Assembly (NCBI GenBank): GCA_016712315.1
Contig: JADJRG010000026.1
Coordinates: 124,001-188,000, forward strand
From: Nannocystis sp.
GTDB lineage: Bacteria; Myxococcota_A; Polyangia; Nannocystales; Nannocystaceae
DNA: 64,000 bases
Direction: 5' to 3'
Shown here in pieces: positions 15,043-24,138 of the stretch (its first letter is position 1; each line of letters starts with the position of its first letter). Under the pieces are notes generated by a model. The model was given only the letters and a program-made list of their open reading frames with translations. It ran no database searches and had not been told where the DNA came from. The translations under genes and the position numbers were made by a program.

Positions 15043-16386
15043 ATGACGAAAATACTAATAGATTTCTTGAACGCAGGTCTCATCGAGGGGGTCAATGGTG
15101 ACGATGAGCGCCTAAAGAAGATGGAACGGGCCAGCATTACTGTGGCAAAGGGGCTTCAGGCCGAGCCACTGCAGCTTATCGGTACCATCCTTGCCGCCCT
15201 CGACCCAGACGTATCGGCGAGCGACCCGGCGATCGCCCGAGCAGATAGCGCCCTCGCCGCCGAGTGGAGCGCTCTACGGTCCATTCATCCCAGCACCCCG
15301 ATTAACTTGTTGCGTGCCATTCTGCTCGACGCTTGTAGTCAGATGGAGAGCGATCACCAGGCAGCTATTCTGTGGTTCACAGCGGCCGACACGTTGCCCC
15401 TCATGCGCCTTGGACGAGAGGAAACCATTATACGAGACGTTCTGATGACGCTGGCTAAGCGTACCGAGACGTTAGCGCTCGATCCTTTCACTTCGGCGCA
15501 GAGGAACAAACCTGCCAACCAAGTGCCGAAAGTCGTTAGAAGGGACCCTAAAATGTCACCAGCGGCGACAAAGTCTCGAACGGTCAACCGCGATGCACTG
15601 TTGCTTCGGATCGCAGCATCTGCAGGTCCAACTTACAAGTCCGACCCCCAAAAACCACTTGCCGGCACCCCGAACCCCCATTGGACCACTCAAGGCGGTA
15701 CTTGGTCTTGGGAGTTCTCCGATCGCATGAATACCCTGCTTTCAGACGAACTGGACAGTCTCGCAAAGGATCTTTCGGCCCAGTGCAGCCAGAACCAACA
15801 GGACCTCCATGCTGGATTGGTTCAGATGCTGGATGAGAAGCTGGCTTCACAGCAACTCTGGGTGCGTGAGGCCCTGAATGCAAATGAGGCACGTAGTCAG
15901 TCAGAAGAAGTCCGGCTGAACGTCTTATGGTGGTCAGAGGCCATGTACTCGCGTAGCCTCTGCTGCGGCTACCGAGAGTTGCCCGCTCAAGTCGCATCCG
16001 TTGTCATGGCTCTCGACCTCGTCGACGATGTGACGAAGCCGGCGCCAGCTAGTATTGGCTACCTCCTGGCCGAGGCAGTGCACCGGCTCCCGGGGGCCGG
16101 CTTTGGCCACGAGTACGCGCTGTTGGAACTGCTCGGAGCACTAGGCGAAGCGCGGGGTCGAATTCCCAAGACTTGGTCCGAGCGACTTGCAACCGTGCCG
16201 GATGAAGGGCGCCTCAGCCTGCGAGATCTGGCGTTCTCCGCCCTCGCTGGCCAGAAGGCTCTGGTCCTCGACAGGAACCTCAAGCGAGCGGGTCTCGGCG
16301 CGGAACTCAAACTCAGCCTGCCTAGCTTCGCCAAGGCTCTGTTCCGACAAGAGCAAGCGGTACAGCTCGCGGGAGTTCATCGGTGA
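15043..16386 (+). CDS. helical protein of the GTPase system (GASH-like)
   Basis: 447 residues from ATG 15043 behind aggagacga, a good ribosome-binding site. It is almost wholly alpha-helical with no enzyme motif: ILIDFLNAGLIEGVNGDDERLKK at the start, a middle segment with LQAEPLQLIGTILAALDPD, and a second half with WWSEAMYSRSLCCGYREL and VVMALDLVDDVTKP. Position and pattern fit the GTPase-associated system helical domain proteins that accompany double GTPases. It lies 33 bases after the effector and overlaps the next gene by one base. The family name is from memory of that system and should be tested. Confidence 0.6.
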   Translation: MTKILIDFLNAGLIEGVNGDDERLKKMERASITVAKGLQAEPLQLIGTILAALDPDVSASDPAIARADSALAAEWSALRSIHPSTPINLLRAILLDACSQMESDHQAAILWFTAADTLPLMRLGREETIIRDVLMTLAKRTETLALDPFTSAQRNKPANQVPKVVRRDPKMSPAATKSRTVNRDALLLRIAASAGPTYKSDPQKPLAGTPNPHWTTQGGTWSWEFSDRMNTLLSDELDSLAKDLSAQCSQNQQDLHAGLVQMLDEKLASQQLWVREALNANEARSQSEEVRLNVLWWSEAMYSRSLCCGYRELPAQVASVVMALDLVDDVTKPAPASIGYLLAEAVHRLPGAGFGHEYALLELLGALGEARGRIPKTWSERLATVPDEGRLSLRDLAFSALAGQKALVLDRNLKRAGLGAELKLSLPSFAKALFRQEQAVQLAGVHR

Positions 16387-17339
16387 TGAAGCGCTGCTCG
16401 CAAGACGCTTGCTTTGCCGATGACGGCGAGGTATGCTGTTTGGGGACAATGGACAGGGCCGAGTGTCCTTATTGGTCGACAGGGGGCTCGCTGTCGGAGG
16501 CCCCTATATCGCCTTCCCCATTATCCGCGCGCGTCTCGTGGTCGGGATGCGCGCTGGGCCTGGCGGATCTGGCCAACCTGACGCCGCGCGGTCGAACACT
16601 CCTCATCGGAGTACTGGGAGCCCATGACGCGGGGAAGACAACCCTTCTCACCGGCAACTATCTCGAACTGCTTCGCGGGCTGCAAATCGCTGACGCACGC
16701 TTCGCGGGCTCGCGTACGCTTCAAGCCTGGGAATCCCTCGCAGCCTGGGCCCGATTCGACGACGCCGCCCGCCCGCCCTCGTTTCCCCCGCACACCCCCC
16801 GAGGGACGGGCCGTATCCCGGGTCTCCTCCACCTCGCACTTCGGGGTCCACGGGGCGACTTTCGGGATCTACTCCTCACCGATGCCCCTGGGGAATGGTT
16901 CACCCGCTGGGCTGTCCAGGAAGACGCGGTGGATGCTGACGGTGCTCGGTGGATTGTGCGACATGCCGACGCCTTCTTGGTTCTAGCTGACTGCGAGCGG
17001 CTCGCCGGCCCACAACGTGGACCCGCAAGGAACGCTATTCGCCAGATCCTGGAGCGCCTGGGTAACCATGTACACGGACGACCCACTGCACTGGTCTGGT
17101 CGAAGGCGGATAAGCCGCCGAGCGATACGATTCGAGACCACGTCCGTGTCGCGCTGCGCCAGGCGATTCCCCATGCGACCGAGGTCGAGTGTAGCATCCG
17201 CCAGCGGCAATCACTTATATACGCATTGGAGGCGGCGCTTCGTCCCGCGTGGTTGCCACCGCCCGCCCGCTCCCTTCTCGAACCGGTTCTTCATGCCGAG
17301 CCGTTCTCTGCATTCCGGGGGTTCCATGGCCACTCCTGA
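16386..17339 (+). CDS. TRAFAC-type GTPase (double-GTPase family 2-like)
   Basis: 317 residues; ATG 16386 overlaps the preceding stop (tgatg), and GTG 16383 is an alternative. The N-terminus is rich in cysteines (CSQDACFADDGEVCCLG, then CPYW), a probable zinc site. Walker A is IGVLGAHDAGKTTLL, a Walker B-like segment is LLLTDAPGEWF, and VWSKADKPP fits the (N/T/S)KxD base-specificity motif of GTPases. These match the DO-GTPase2 layout in GAP1-type conflict operons. It overlaps the next gene by 14 bases, which agrees with a co-translated complex. Confidence 0.72.
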   Translation: MKRCSQDACFADDGEVCCLGTMDRAECPYWSTGGSLSEAPISPSPLSARVSWSGCALGLADLANLTPRGRTLLIGVLGAHDAGKTTLLTGNYLELLRGLQIADARFAGSRTLQAWESLAAWARFDDAARPPSFPPHTPRGTGRIPGLLHLALRGPRGDFRDLLLTDAPGEWFTRWAVQEDAVDADGARWIVRHADAFLVLADCERLAGPQRGPARNAIRQILERLGNHVHGRPTALVWSKADKPPSDTIRDHVRVALRQAIPHATEVECSIRQRQSLIYALEAALRPAWLPPPARSLLEPVLHAEPFSAFRGFHGHS

Positions 17340-18174
17340 ACTTGTGCTGCTCGGGGGCCCCAATAGCGGCAAAACCCACTTTGCTGGGCAACTCTATGGA
17401 CGTTTGCGCCGGCGCCCAGGCGTCCTCCGACTACGCCAGAACCAGGGCACTCCGCCCGACCTGAGCGCCCTGGAAGGGGTGCTCGGATGTCTTGAGGAGG
17501 GGAGACCTGCTGAGCACACTTCCATGGAGGTTTGGGAAGAGGTATACCTACCGCTTGTCGACGCACGTGATCACGCGATTGAGCTGCGTTGGCCAGATTA
17601 CGGGGGCGAACAACTGAATGAGTTATTTGACCAAAGGTCGGTGCGAGAAGAGTGGCGTTCTCGGCTCGCCAAGGCGGATGGCTGGGTTCTACTGATCCGG
17701 CTCAACGCAGAGACGCCTTATCCGGACGCGCTCGAAGAGCTACTCCTCCGAACGGAAGGGCATGTCGGTGGTGCGGAACGATCCGTCAAATGGGACGCTA
17801 ACGCTCGCTGGGTGGAGATCCTCCAGATCTTGCTGCACGTCGCGGGCTTGGGCACGGTGACTCGCCTTCAGCGGCCACGCTTGGCTGTCCTCCTCTCGTG
17901 CTACGATGAATTGGGAGAAAGCCTCGCTCCTCCGCGGGAGCGATTAGCGAAGACTCTGCCGCTAGTATCCGCGTTTATTGAGAGTAACTGGGAGTCGAGC
18001 GCAGTCAGCATCTGGGGCCTGTCCGCGCTTGGCCGCGCCCTGGACCGCGACAGTACGGATGACACCTTCATCGATGAAGGGCCCGAGAATCAGGGGTGGG
18101 TCGTCACCCCGGAGGGTGGTCCCCCCGATGCGGACCTCAGCAAGCCGCTGGCCTGGCTCTTGGGAGTCCTTTGA
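17326..18174 (+). CDS. TRAFAC-type GTPase (double-GTPase family 1-like)
   Basis: 282 residues from ATG 17326. Walker A is LVLLGGPNSGKTHFAGQL near the start. IELRWPDYGGEQLNELF gives the switch II D-x-x-G-like region, VLLSCYDEL lies where the base-recognition strand is expected, and VSIWGLSALGRAL is a late strand. The end NQGWVVTPEGGPPDADLSKPLAWLL is also characteristic of the DO-GTPase1 group. It is related to, but distinct from, the preceding GTPase. Together they are expected to form the switch that licenses the effector. Confidence 0.7.
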   Translation: MATPELVLLGGPNSGKTHFAGQLYGRLRRRPGVLRLRQNQGTPPDLSALEGVLGCLEEGRPAEHTSMEVWEEVYLPLVDARDHAIELRWPDYGGEQLNELFDQRSVREEWRSRLAKADGWVLLIRLNAETPYPDALEELLLRTEGHVGGAERSVKWDANARWVEILQILLHVAGLGTVTRLQRPRLAVLLSCYDELGESLAPPRERLAKTLPLVSAFIESNWESSAVSIWGLSALGRALDRDSTDDTFIDEGPENQGWVVTPEGGPPDADLSKPLAWLLGVL

Positions 18175-20609
18175 CTGATCCACGCCGAGCATCGTACGGC
18201 GCGAAGGACAACAGCCACGCGCTCTTGGATTGGCCTGATGCCCGTTCTCAAGCGCCAAGAGGACTTCTCGGCCTGACGGACAAGCCCCCGGGCTCCCATG
18301 GACCGGGAGAACGCTGGTGGCCATCGGTCGGGTGTGGTCCGGTCGAAGAGTGGTGGGTATTGTGGTGGACGACGCCCGACCCGCACGCCCAGAGGGGTGG
18401 TATGGTGCGGAGTGAGGTCGCTGTATGGTCGCTTGAGGAGGTCGGCAGTGTGGATGATCTCCGACCGGTAATGGAGTCCCTCGGCAGCGTCGCTTCGATC
18501 AGAGCCCCCACGGACGAACTCATGGGAGCAACCGTTGAGGCGTTACTCTCACAGGAGACCAGGAGACCGATCCTGCAGGACCTGGACGTATGGCCGGGTG
18601 TCGTCGCGGCGATATGGGCTCGACTCTGGCCAGCGGCCAGGCGGTCCTTTTCGGCGAGAGTCGCTATCAGCCCTCCACAGGGAGGTGAGTCGGTCTCTCC
18701 ACCCTGGCTCTTCGGCGTACCACCAACGCGAGCGCTGCAATGGTCGGAGCATCCGCCTATAAAGATCGCCGCGGGCGCGCCTCCGTTGAGTCGGGCTGCA
18801 AAATGGTTCATGGGCTCCGAGGATCCCGTCTTTTCTGAGGTGCTGTCTGGTTGCACTCTCACGAAGGAGTTTGGACTTCTGCGTCAGGTGGCTCGGGCAG
18901 CGGATCGGGTGGATACTCTCCGAGAATTCCCATCGGTACGACATGCGCTCGACTTGCTAAGAACCGTCGTGGTCTTGGCCCCGACGCCCGACGCGGCCCA
19001 GACCGTGAAGCGCGAGGCGTTGGTTCAGCTGGAGGTGGGACTCGCGGACGCTAGCCGTGAGGACGTGCTCTCATCGTCCAACCTTGACCTTGACAAGTTG
19101 CCGGTCGGAACACCTCTTCCCGACGGCGTCGCGGCGTGGACGCTTCGTCGGGCACCGGCGTTGCGGACGGAGGATGCAAAAGAGTTCCTTGACAGGCTGG
19201 CGCCCGGACGTGCCTGTGAGTGGTGGCAGCGCTCGGTGAGCCAGAGCCTCCGCCATCACTTCGCGGCGCCCACTCCGCAGATGGCAACGACTCTGCTTCA
19301 TTGGTTGGGGCAACCAAGTCTCACCGTCTGCCTCCAAGCGCTTCTCCCGGCGACGGACGCTGTCGAGCAATGTATTGTCGACGCATCGGAGAGCGAGTCG
19401 ATGGCTCGGTCCGAACTGGTCCACGTCCGGGCCCAGGCGATCGAACGCAACTGGCCTCTTCTGCACGCCTGGGCAGTCCTGATGTTGGAGCCACCTGAGG
19501 CAGCCATCCGCGCACAACTCGACGTCTTTGCCTCCCTCGCCGGGTTGTCCTTTCTGTGTGAACGACTTCCTGGCGACGTAGTTGTGAGCGGTGCCGTGGC
19601 GAAGCCCGAGCCGCAGATGTTGACACTCGCAGCGCGCCGTACCCGCCGGGAACCAGGACTCCTGGATCCTATCGATGCCACACAGTCCGCATGGAGAGGG
19701 TTGTGGACAGCCCACGTGGTCGAAGGTGGAGTTCGTTGGCCCTCCGGGAGGAAGCGCGATGAACTCGGACGGGCTCTGATCGACGCCGCCTTGGCCGGTG
19801 ATGAGGCTACGCAGCTCATCCTGGAGCTCGCGACCGACCTGCCCGAGATCGCGTTGGACCATCCTCAGCGTCCTCTCCTCTGGGATGCACTCAGCGTCCC
19901 AGGCCGGGACGCGTTGCTGCCGCTCGTCGCCAGTGCATTGATCAGCCGATGTGAGGAAGGTCGATCATTTCAAGAGGTTGAGCGCCCGCTTGCCGGCGCA
20001 GTCCTCAAGAGCGTGAGGCAGCATGCTCGGTGCTCCGCGAGAGTTCTCGCGACGCTACTGAGCTGGGATGTGAGCTTGGATGAGGCGGAGATGATTATAC
20101 AGATACGTGATCTCGCCTGCCCGGAGTGGGCTCCTGTTGCAGAGTCTGTCGGTAGGTCGGTGCTTCGCCGTGGATGGCGCCGGGCCGCGGAAGAGCTCCG
20201 CCAGCGAAGCTGGTCGTGTAGCGATCTCCTGGTTGCAGCGGAGTCTTGCCGCGAACTGCTATCCCAATGGCACCAATTTGAGCTCTCCTGCCGGAGTGGT
20301 CGAACCCCGGTAGGTCCAGATGATATTTTCACCAAGCGAGTGGCCGATCTCGGATCGAGCCTGGCGCCCGATGGGTTGGAGGATCTTTGGGAGCGCGCAG
20401 GCGGAAAACGCAAAAAGTTGAACAGGCATGGTTCGCCCGATGTTCGATGGCGTGAGGCTGCGACTTTGGCTCACGAAGGCGCTCTGGATAAGGGACTCAT
20501 GGCGCTCGTTCAGGAGTTGTTATTAGATTTCCCCCATAACCTGGACTTGAAGGAAGTGAAGAGGTTGATCACCACGAAGACTCCCCCCCGAGGAGGAGGA
20601 GCTCAATAA
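18171..20609 (+). CDS. GTPase-associated protein 1 (GAP1-like) with C-terminal association domain
   Basis: 812 residues from TTG 18171, which overlaps the preceding stop (ttga); an ATG at 18096 would overlap far into the GTPase. The start PRRASYGAKDNSHALLDW, GERWWPSVGCGP and QRGGMVRSEVAVW fit the GAP1 N-terminal domain. A long helical middle follows. The C-terminus GLEDLWERAGGKRKKLN, then GALDKGLMALVQELLLDFP, parallels the tail of the effector at 13.7-15.0 kb (ALWERAGGK, then LLRAALADSPEN). This supports homotypic docking of effector and hub. It is the last gene of the operon. Confidence 0.7.
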   Translation: MTDPRRASYGAKDNSHALLDWPDARSQAPRGLLGLTDKPPGSHGPGERWWPSVGCGPVEEWWVLWWTTPDPHAQRGGMVRSEVAVWSLEEVGSVDDLRPVMESLGSVASIRAPTDELMGATVEALLSQETRRPILQDLDVWPGVVAAIWARLWPAARRSFSARVAISPPQGGESVSPPWLFGVPPTRALQWSEHPPIKIAAGAPPLSRAAKWFMGSEDPVFSEVLSGCTLTKEFGLLRQVARAADRVDTLREFPSVRHALDLLRTVVVLAPTPDAAQTVKREALVQLEVGLADASREDVLSSSNLDLDKLPVGTPLPDGVAAWTLRRAPALRTEDAKEFLDRLAPGRACEWWQRSVSQSLRHHFAAPTPQMATTLLHWLGQPSLTVCLQALLPATDAVEQCIVDASESESMARSELVHVRAQAIERNWPLLHAWAVLMLEPPEAAIRAQLDVFASLAGLSFLCERLPGDVVVSGAVAKPEPQMLTLAARRTRREPGLLDPIDATQSAWRGLWTAHVVEGGVRWPSGRKRDELGRALIDAALAGDEATQLILELATDLPEIALDHPQRPLLWDALSVPGRDALLPLVASALISRCEEGRSFQEVERPLAGAVLKSVRQHARCSARVLATLLSWDVSLDEAEMIIQIRDLACPEWAPVAESVGRSVLRRGWRRAAEELRQRSWSCSDLLVAAESCRELLSQWHQFELSCRSGRTPVGPDDIFTKRVADLGSSLAPDGLEDLWERAGGKRKKLNRHGSPDVRWREAATLAHEGALDKGLMALVQELLLDFPHNLDLKEVKRLITTKTPPRGGGAQ

Positions 20610-20983
20610 ACTGTGGATGGTACAGCCTGCGCGGCTACATTGTGTCGCATCGCTCTCCACACGGGGGCTCCCTACTGTTTGATTCACGCTCTGAGCGGGG
20701 ACTAACCCTCTGAGAGCACGGGCGGATCGTGGCGCGGCTCTCCGCATCGAGGGCGGATCAACGCACGGGAGCGGCGCTCAGCGGCGCTCAGCGGCGTTAC
20801 CGTGCCGCGGGTCGATCACCGGTAGAAATTTACTAATTATTCCACACTGATCTTGCAGGACCTCGTCGGCATTGAGTCGAGGAACTGGTCAAGGCGGTGG
20901 GATCGGGCGGATACGTTTGGTGTGAAACAAAAACAACCGGGCGGGACCATCCCGCCCCCGAGCCACCGCGAGGCCGAGTGTAC
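20610..20983. other. intergenic region at the left edge of the IS cluster
   Basis: It holds a short tandem GCGGCGCTCA repeat (about 20771-20795) and an AT-rich patch (aaatttactaattattcc, 20825-20842). A hairpin GGGCGGGA-cca-TCCCGCCC (20939-20957) lies just upstream of the first IS gene. The IS terminus should lie here, but I could not match it to a right end. Confidence 0.4.
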
Positions 20984-21556
20984 ATGCACGCAGGCTACCC
21001 GTCGAGCGTGAAGGGGGGTACCGTGATCGCCACCGACGTCCACGATCGTCACGAGCACACCAGGCGGCTCGCCGATCCGGACGCGTATCGGCCGCAGCAG
21101 TGTCGGAGCTGCTGTCGGCGGATGCACGCGCACGGCACACGCACGCGCAGGCCGGTCGGTGAGGTGCCGCTCGAGATCCGGCGCTACATCTGCCCTGGGT
21201 GCGGTGGCGTCGTCCAGATCGTGCCCGCCTTCCTCGCGGGCCACCTCTGGCGCTGCTGGCCCGCGGTCGAGGCTGTCGTCGTCGATGGCGCGGAAGGCCC
21301 GCCCAAGGCAGCCAGGATCGCGCCGAGGACCCGGCGGCGCTGGCGGGCGAGGGCGAAGGAGCCGGCGCGTCTCGCCTTGCACACGCTCAGCGCGGAGCGC
21401 GTGCCGCGGATCGCGACGGCACTCGCGGCGATCGGCCTCGATGCGACCCGTGGCGCCCTTCTCGCGGCCTTTCGCCCGCTCGCCTCAGCGCTCGGCGCCT
21501 GCGCTCTCCTTGCGAACCTCCTAAACCTCCTACTGCCCGGGCTGCGTATCATGTGA
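20984..21556 (+). CDS. zinc-ribbon IS accessory protein (DUF6431-like)
   Basis: 190 residues from ATG 20984. Two cysteine pairs, CRSCCRRM and CPGCGGVV, flank a basic strand (RTRRPVGEVPLEIRRY), forming a zinc ribbon. A helical basic C-terminal half follows (RTRRRWRARAKEPARLALH, then ALAAIGLDATRGALLAA). Such proteins accompany integrase-type DDE transposases and ExeA-like ATPases in a family of three-gene insertion elements. Here all three parts are present on the same strand but interrupted. Its role in transposition is unknown; DNA-end binding is plausible. Confidence 0.55.
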   Translation: MHAGYPSSVKGGTVIATDVHDRHEHTRRLADPDAYRPQQCRSCCRRMHAHGTRTRRPVGEVPLEIRRYICPGCGGVVQIVPAFLAGHLWRCWPAVEAVVVDGAEGPPKAARIAPRTRRRWRARAKEPARLALHTLSAERVPRIATALAAIGLDATRGALLAAFRPLASALGACALLANLLNLLLPGLRIM

Positions 21557-21639
21557 CCCAAAAGACATATCCCTTCAGACAGATCGTCCTGCGAGCGATC
21601 CCACCCGAAGTGGCCGGACCCAGGCGGTAGAAGGTCGCC

Positions 21640-22470
21640 ATGGATCCCAACAAGCGACGAGAAGTGGCCGAGTGGCGCCTCTCCATCCTCGGCCCGCTGA
21701 TCAGCGCGCGCCTCGATCACGGCGAGATCCGCGAGCTCCTGGAGGAGGCCGCGGCTCGCTCGTACATCTACCTCGATGGTCAGCCGCGGCGCTTCCGCTG
21801 GCGCACGCTCGAGGGCTGGCGCTACGACTATCGCGCAGGTGGACTGAGCGCTCTCGAGCCTCACACCCGCGCGGACGCGGGCACGTGTCGTGCGATCCCC
21901 GAGCTCGTCGCCCGCAAGCTCCTCGCTCTCCGGCGCGAGCAGCCGCGTCGGAGCATCCGTACGCTCATCAAGGCGCTCGAGCGCGCCAACGACGTTCTGC
22001 CTGGCACGCTCGCCCCGTCCACCGTCCGGCGTCTCCTGGTCGCGCACGGCCTCTCGAAGCGGCCCACACAGCTGCCCACGCGCGAGCGGCGGGCCTTCAC
22101 CGCCGAGCACCCCGGCGACCTCACCATGGGTGACAGCATGCACGGCCCCCCGGTGATCGGCCCGGACGGCGTGATTTATAAAAAATGCTACCTGCTCAGC
22201 CAGATCGACGTCGCGTCGCGCTTCGTGCCCCACTCCGAATTTTATTTGAGCGAAGACGCTGCGCACCACGAGGAGGGGCTTCGCCGGGCGATCGTCGCCC
22301 ACGGAGCGCCGCGCACCTACTACGTCGACCTCGGGGCCGCCTACGTCGCCGCTTCGCTGAAGCAGATCTGCGCCGAGCTCGCGATCTTTCTCCTGCACGC
22401 CGGCCCCGGCGACGCCGCCGCCAAGGGGGCCCTCTCTGCCAGACTCAGCCCGGACACATGCAACCAATAA
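21640..22470 (+). pseudogene. integrase-core DDE transposase, 3' end replaced by IS3
   Basis: The reading frame begins MDPNKRREVAEWRLSILGPL. An HTH region follows (RSIRTLIKALERANDVLP, STVRRLLVAHGLSKR), then the catalytic core with MGDSMHGPPVI (first Asp) and YYVDLGAAY (second Asp). At GDAAAKG, where relatives continue into the G-x-x-E helix with the third acidic residue, the frame instead runs into the left end of the IS3 element (about 22437). The last 14 residues are foreign. The DDE triad is therefore incomplete and the transposase is most likely dead. Its ATPase partner survives as a fragment at 25.35-25.93 kb. Confidence 0.7.
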
Positions 22471-22504
22471 TTTACGAAGCAGGGCGAGATGAAGAATGTA
22501 AGCA

Positions 22505-22723
22505 ATGAGCAGCAACGATCATGACAGTGGAGCAGCAAACAGCTGGGGGTCTGGATACGGAAAGATCCGGCGCACCGGGATCGTGGAGATCCCCCGGGAT
22601 CCGCGGGCCTTGGTCATCATTGGGAGCCCTGATCTCGAGGTGGGAGTCGTGCGCGATCGGATGTACACGGTCATCAAGCTGCACGTGCCGAGCGGGCGCG
22701 GTGGCGAAGGGGAGAGCCGATGA
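22505..22723 (+). CDS. small ORF ahead of IS3 orfA
   Basis: 72 residues inside the IS3 ends. It reads RRTGIVEIPRDPRALVIIGS, then DRMYTVIKLHVPS, with a good alpha/beta pattern. Its stop overlaps the orfA start by four bases. An additional small gene before orfA is not usual for IS3 elements. I do not recognise it; it may be a passenger, a regulator or a translational leader for orfA. Confidence 0.4.
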   Translation: MSSNDHDSGAANSWGSGYGKIRRTGIVEIPRDPRALVIIGSPDLEVGVVRDRMYTVIKLHVPSGRGGEGESR

Positions 22724-23124
22724 GACCGGCCGCAACGATCCCAGATCCCGAGCACACCAAGACGTCGGCGCGACCGCGCTACACCGCGGCCTTCAAGCGC
22801 AAGGTGCTCACGGAAGTCGAGCAGCTCCAGGCGGGCGAGATCGGCGCGTACCTGCGCAAGATGGGGCTGTACAGCGGCACGCTTAGCCGCTGGAGATGGG
22901 AGCGCGATTCCGCTACGATGCAGTCGTTGGCACCTCGCAAGCGCGGACCCAAGCCCAAGCAGAGCGCCGAGCAGGTCGAGCTCACGCGTCTTCAGCGGAA
23001 GATCGACGCGCTCGAGCAAAAACTCGTCGTCGCTCACGAGATCATCGAGGTTCAAAAAAAAATCTCCGAGATCTTCAAGGGGCTCTCCCCGCAGACGCCC
23101 GACGAGCCGCCCGAGACCGGCTGA
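22720..23124 (+). CDS. IS3 OrfA (HTH transposase subunit)
   Basis: 134 residues with the IS3 OrfA layout: a basic HTH start (RPRYTAAFKRKVLTEVEQL, LRKMGLYSGTLSRWRWER), the linker KRGPKPKQ, and a leucine-zipper-like coil (LTRLQRKIDALEQKLVVAHE) up to the frameshift site. It binds the element ends. Termination at 23124 gives OrfA alone; a -1 slip at 23055-23061 gives the OrfAB fusion transposase. Confidence 0.85.
   Translation: MRPAATIPDPEHTKTSARPRYTAAFKRKVLTEVEQLQAGEIGAYLRKMGLYSGTLSRWRWERDSATMQSLAPRKRGPKPKQSAEQVELTRLQRKIDALEQKLVVAHEIIEVQKKISEIFKGLSPQTPDEPPETG
23055..23061 (+). promoter_or_regulatory. slippery A AAA AAA site for -1 frameshifting
   Basis: Nine adenines (23054-23062) are read in orfA as CAA AAA AAA. 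The heptamer A AAA AAA has its two AAA codons in the zero frame, the classic IS3 signal. A -1 slip enters exactly the orfB frame. Confidence 0.75.
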
Positions 23125-24131
23125 TCAGCGAGGCCGAAGCGCTCGCCCCACGCACAGGCCTCACGGCGGCCTGTGAGGCGCTCGGGGTCCGGCGCTCGCG
23201 GGCGTACGAGCTCCGCAACCCGCAGGCGCCTGAGCCGCGCCAGAGGCCTCTGGCGCGGCCCAGGCGTGGGCTCTCGGAGGAGGAGCGCGCGGACGTGTTC
23301 GCCCTCCTCCACAGCGACCGCTTCATCGATCAGGCGCCAGCGCCGGTCGTGACGACCCTCCTTGAGGAGGGGCGCTACGTGTGCAGTGAGCGAACCATGT
23401 ACCGGATCCTCGCCGCCGCGGGCCAGCTCAAACCGCGCCGTCAAGCCGCACGCAGGCCGAAATACGCGCGGCCTGAGCTCATGGCAACCGCGCCGAACCA
23501 GGTGTGGACGTGGGATGTGACCTGGCTTAGAGGACCTGTCCCAGAGGTGTTCTACTACCTCTACGTCATCATCGACATCTTCAGCCGCTACATCGTCGGC
23601 TGGATCCTCGCCGAGCAGGAGTCAGGCGAGATCGCCACCGCACTGGTCGAAGCCACCTACGCCAAGGAGGGCGTCAGCCCAGGTCAGGTGACGCTCCACG
23701 CCGATCGCGGCCCGGTCCCCCGCGGCCATGACGTCCGTGCTCTGTGTGACATGCTCGGGATCGATCGCTCCTTTAGTCGACCGCGGATCAGCGACGACAA
23801 CCCCTACTCAGAGGCGCATTTCAAGACCTTCAAGTACATGCCAGACTATCCAGATCGTTTCACCTCATACGAAGAGGCGCTAGACTACTGTCGGCGATTC
23901 TTCCCCTGGTACAACCACGAGCACTACCACTCCGGCATCGCGATGCTGACCCCCTCCGACGTCCACCACGATCGGATCGAAGAGACCGTCGCCCTCCGCC
24001 AGCGAACCCTCGACGCCGCCTACGCCGCTCACCCAGAGCGCTTCGCCAGACGCCCGATCGCCAAACGACCCCCTGCAACCGTCTATATCAACCCTCCCCT
24101 GGAGGTGAACTCACCCGATACTTCGCTCTGA
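23061..24131 (+). CDS. IS3 OrfB (DDE integrase domain)
   Basis: About 356 codons in the -1 frame, expressed as OrfAB. An N-terminal HTH_21-type region (TGLTAACEALGVRRSRAYEL, CSERTMYRILAAAGQ) leads to the rve core. The catalytic residues are visible: WTWDVTWLRG (Asp), TLHADRGPV (Asp) and NPYSEAHFKT (Glu). The end FFPWYNHEHYHSGIAMLTP is the family tail. The triad is complete and the frame unbroken, so the element may be active. Confidence 0.88.
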   Translation, partial: NLRDLQGALPADARRAARDRLISEAEALAPRTGLTAACEALGVRRSRAYELRNPQAPEPRQRPLARPRRGLSEEERADVFALLHSDRFIDQAPAPVVTTLLEEGRYVCSERTMYRILAAAGQLKPRRQAARRPKYARPELMATAPNQVWTWDVTWLRGPVPEVFYYLYVIIDIFSRYIVGWILAEQESGEIATALVEATYAKEGVSPGQVTLHADRGPVPRGHDVRALCDMLGIDRSFSRPRISDDNPYSEAHFKTFKYMPDYPDRFTSYEEALDYCRRFFPWYNHEHYHSGIAMLTPSDVHHDRIEETVALRQRTLDAAYAAHPERFARRPIAKRPPATVYINPPLEVNSPDTSL

Positions 24132-24138
24132 AACTCCA

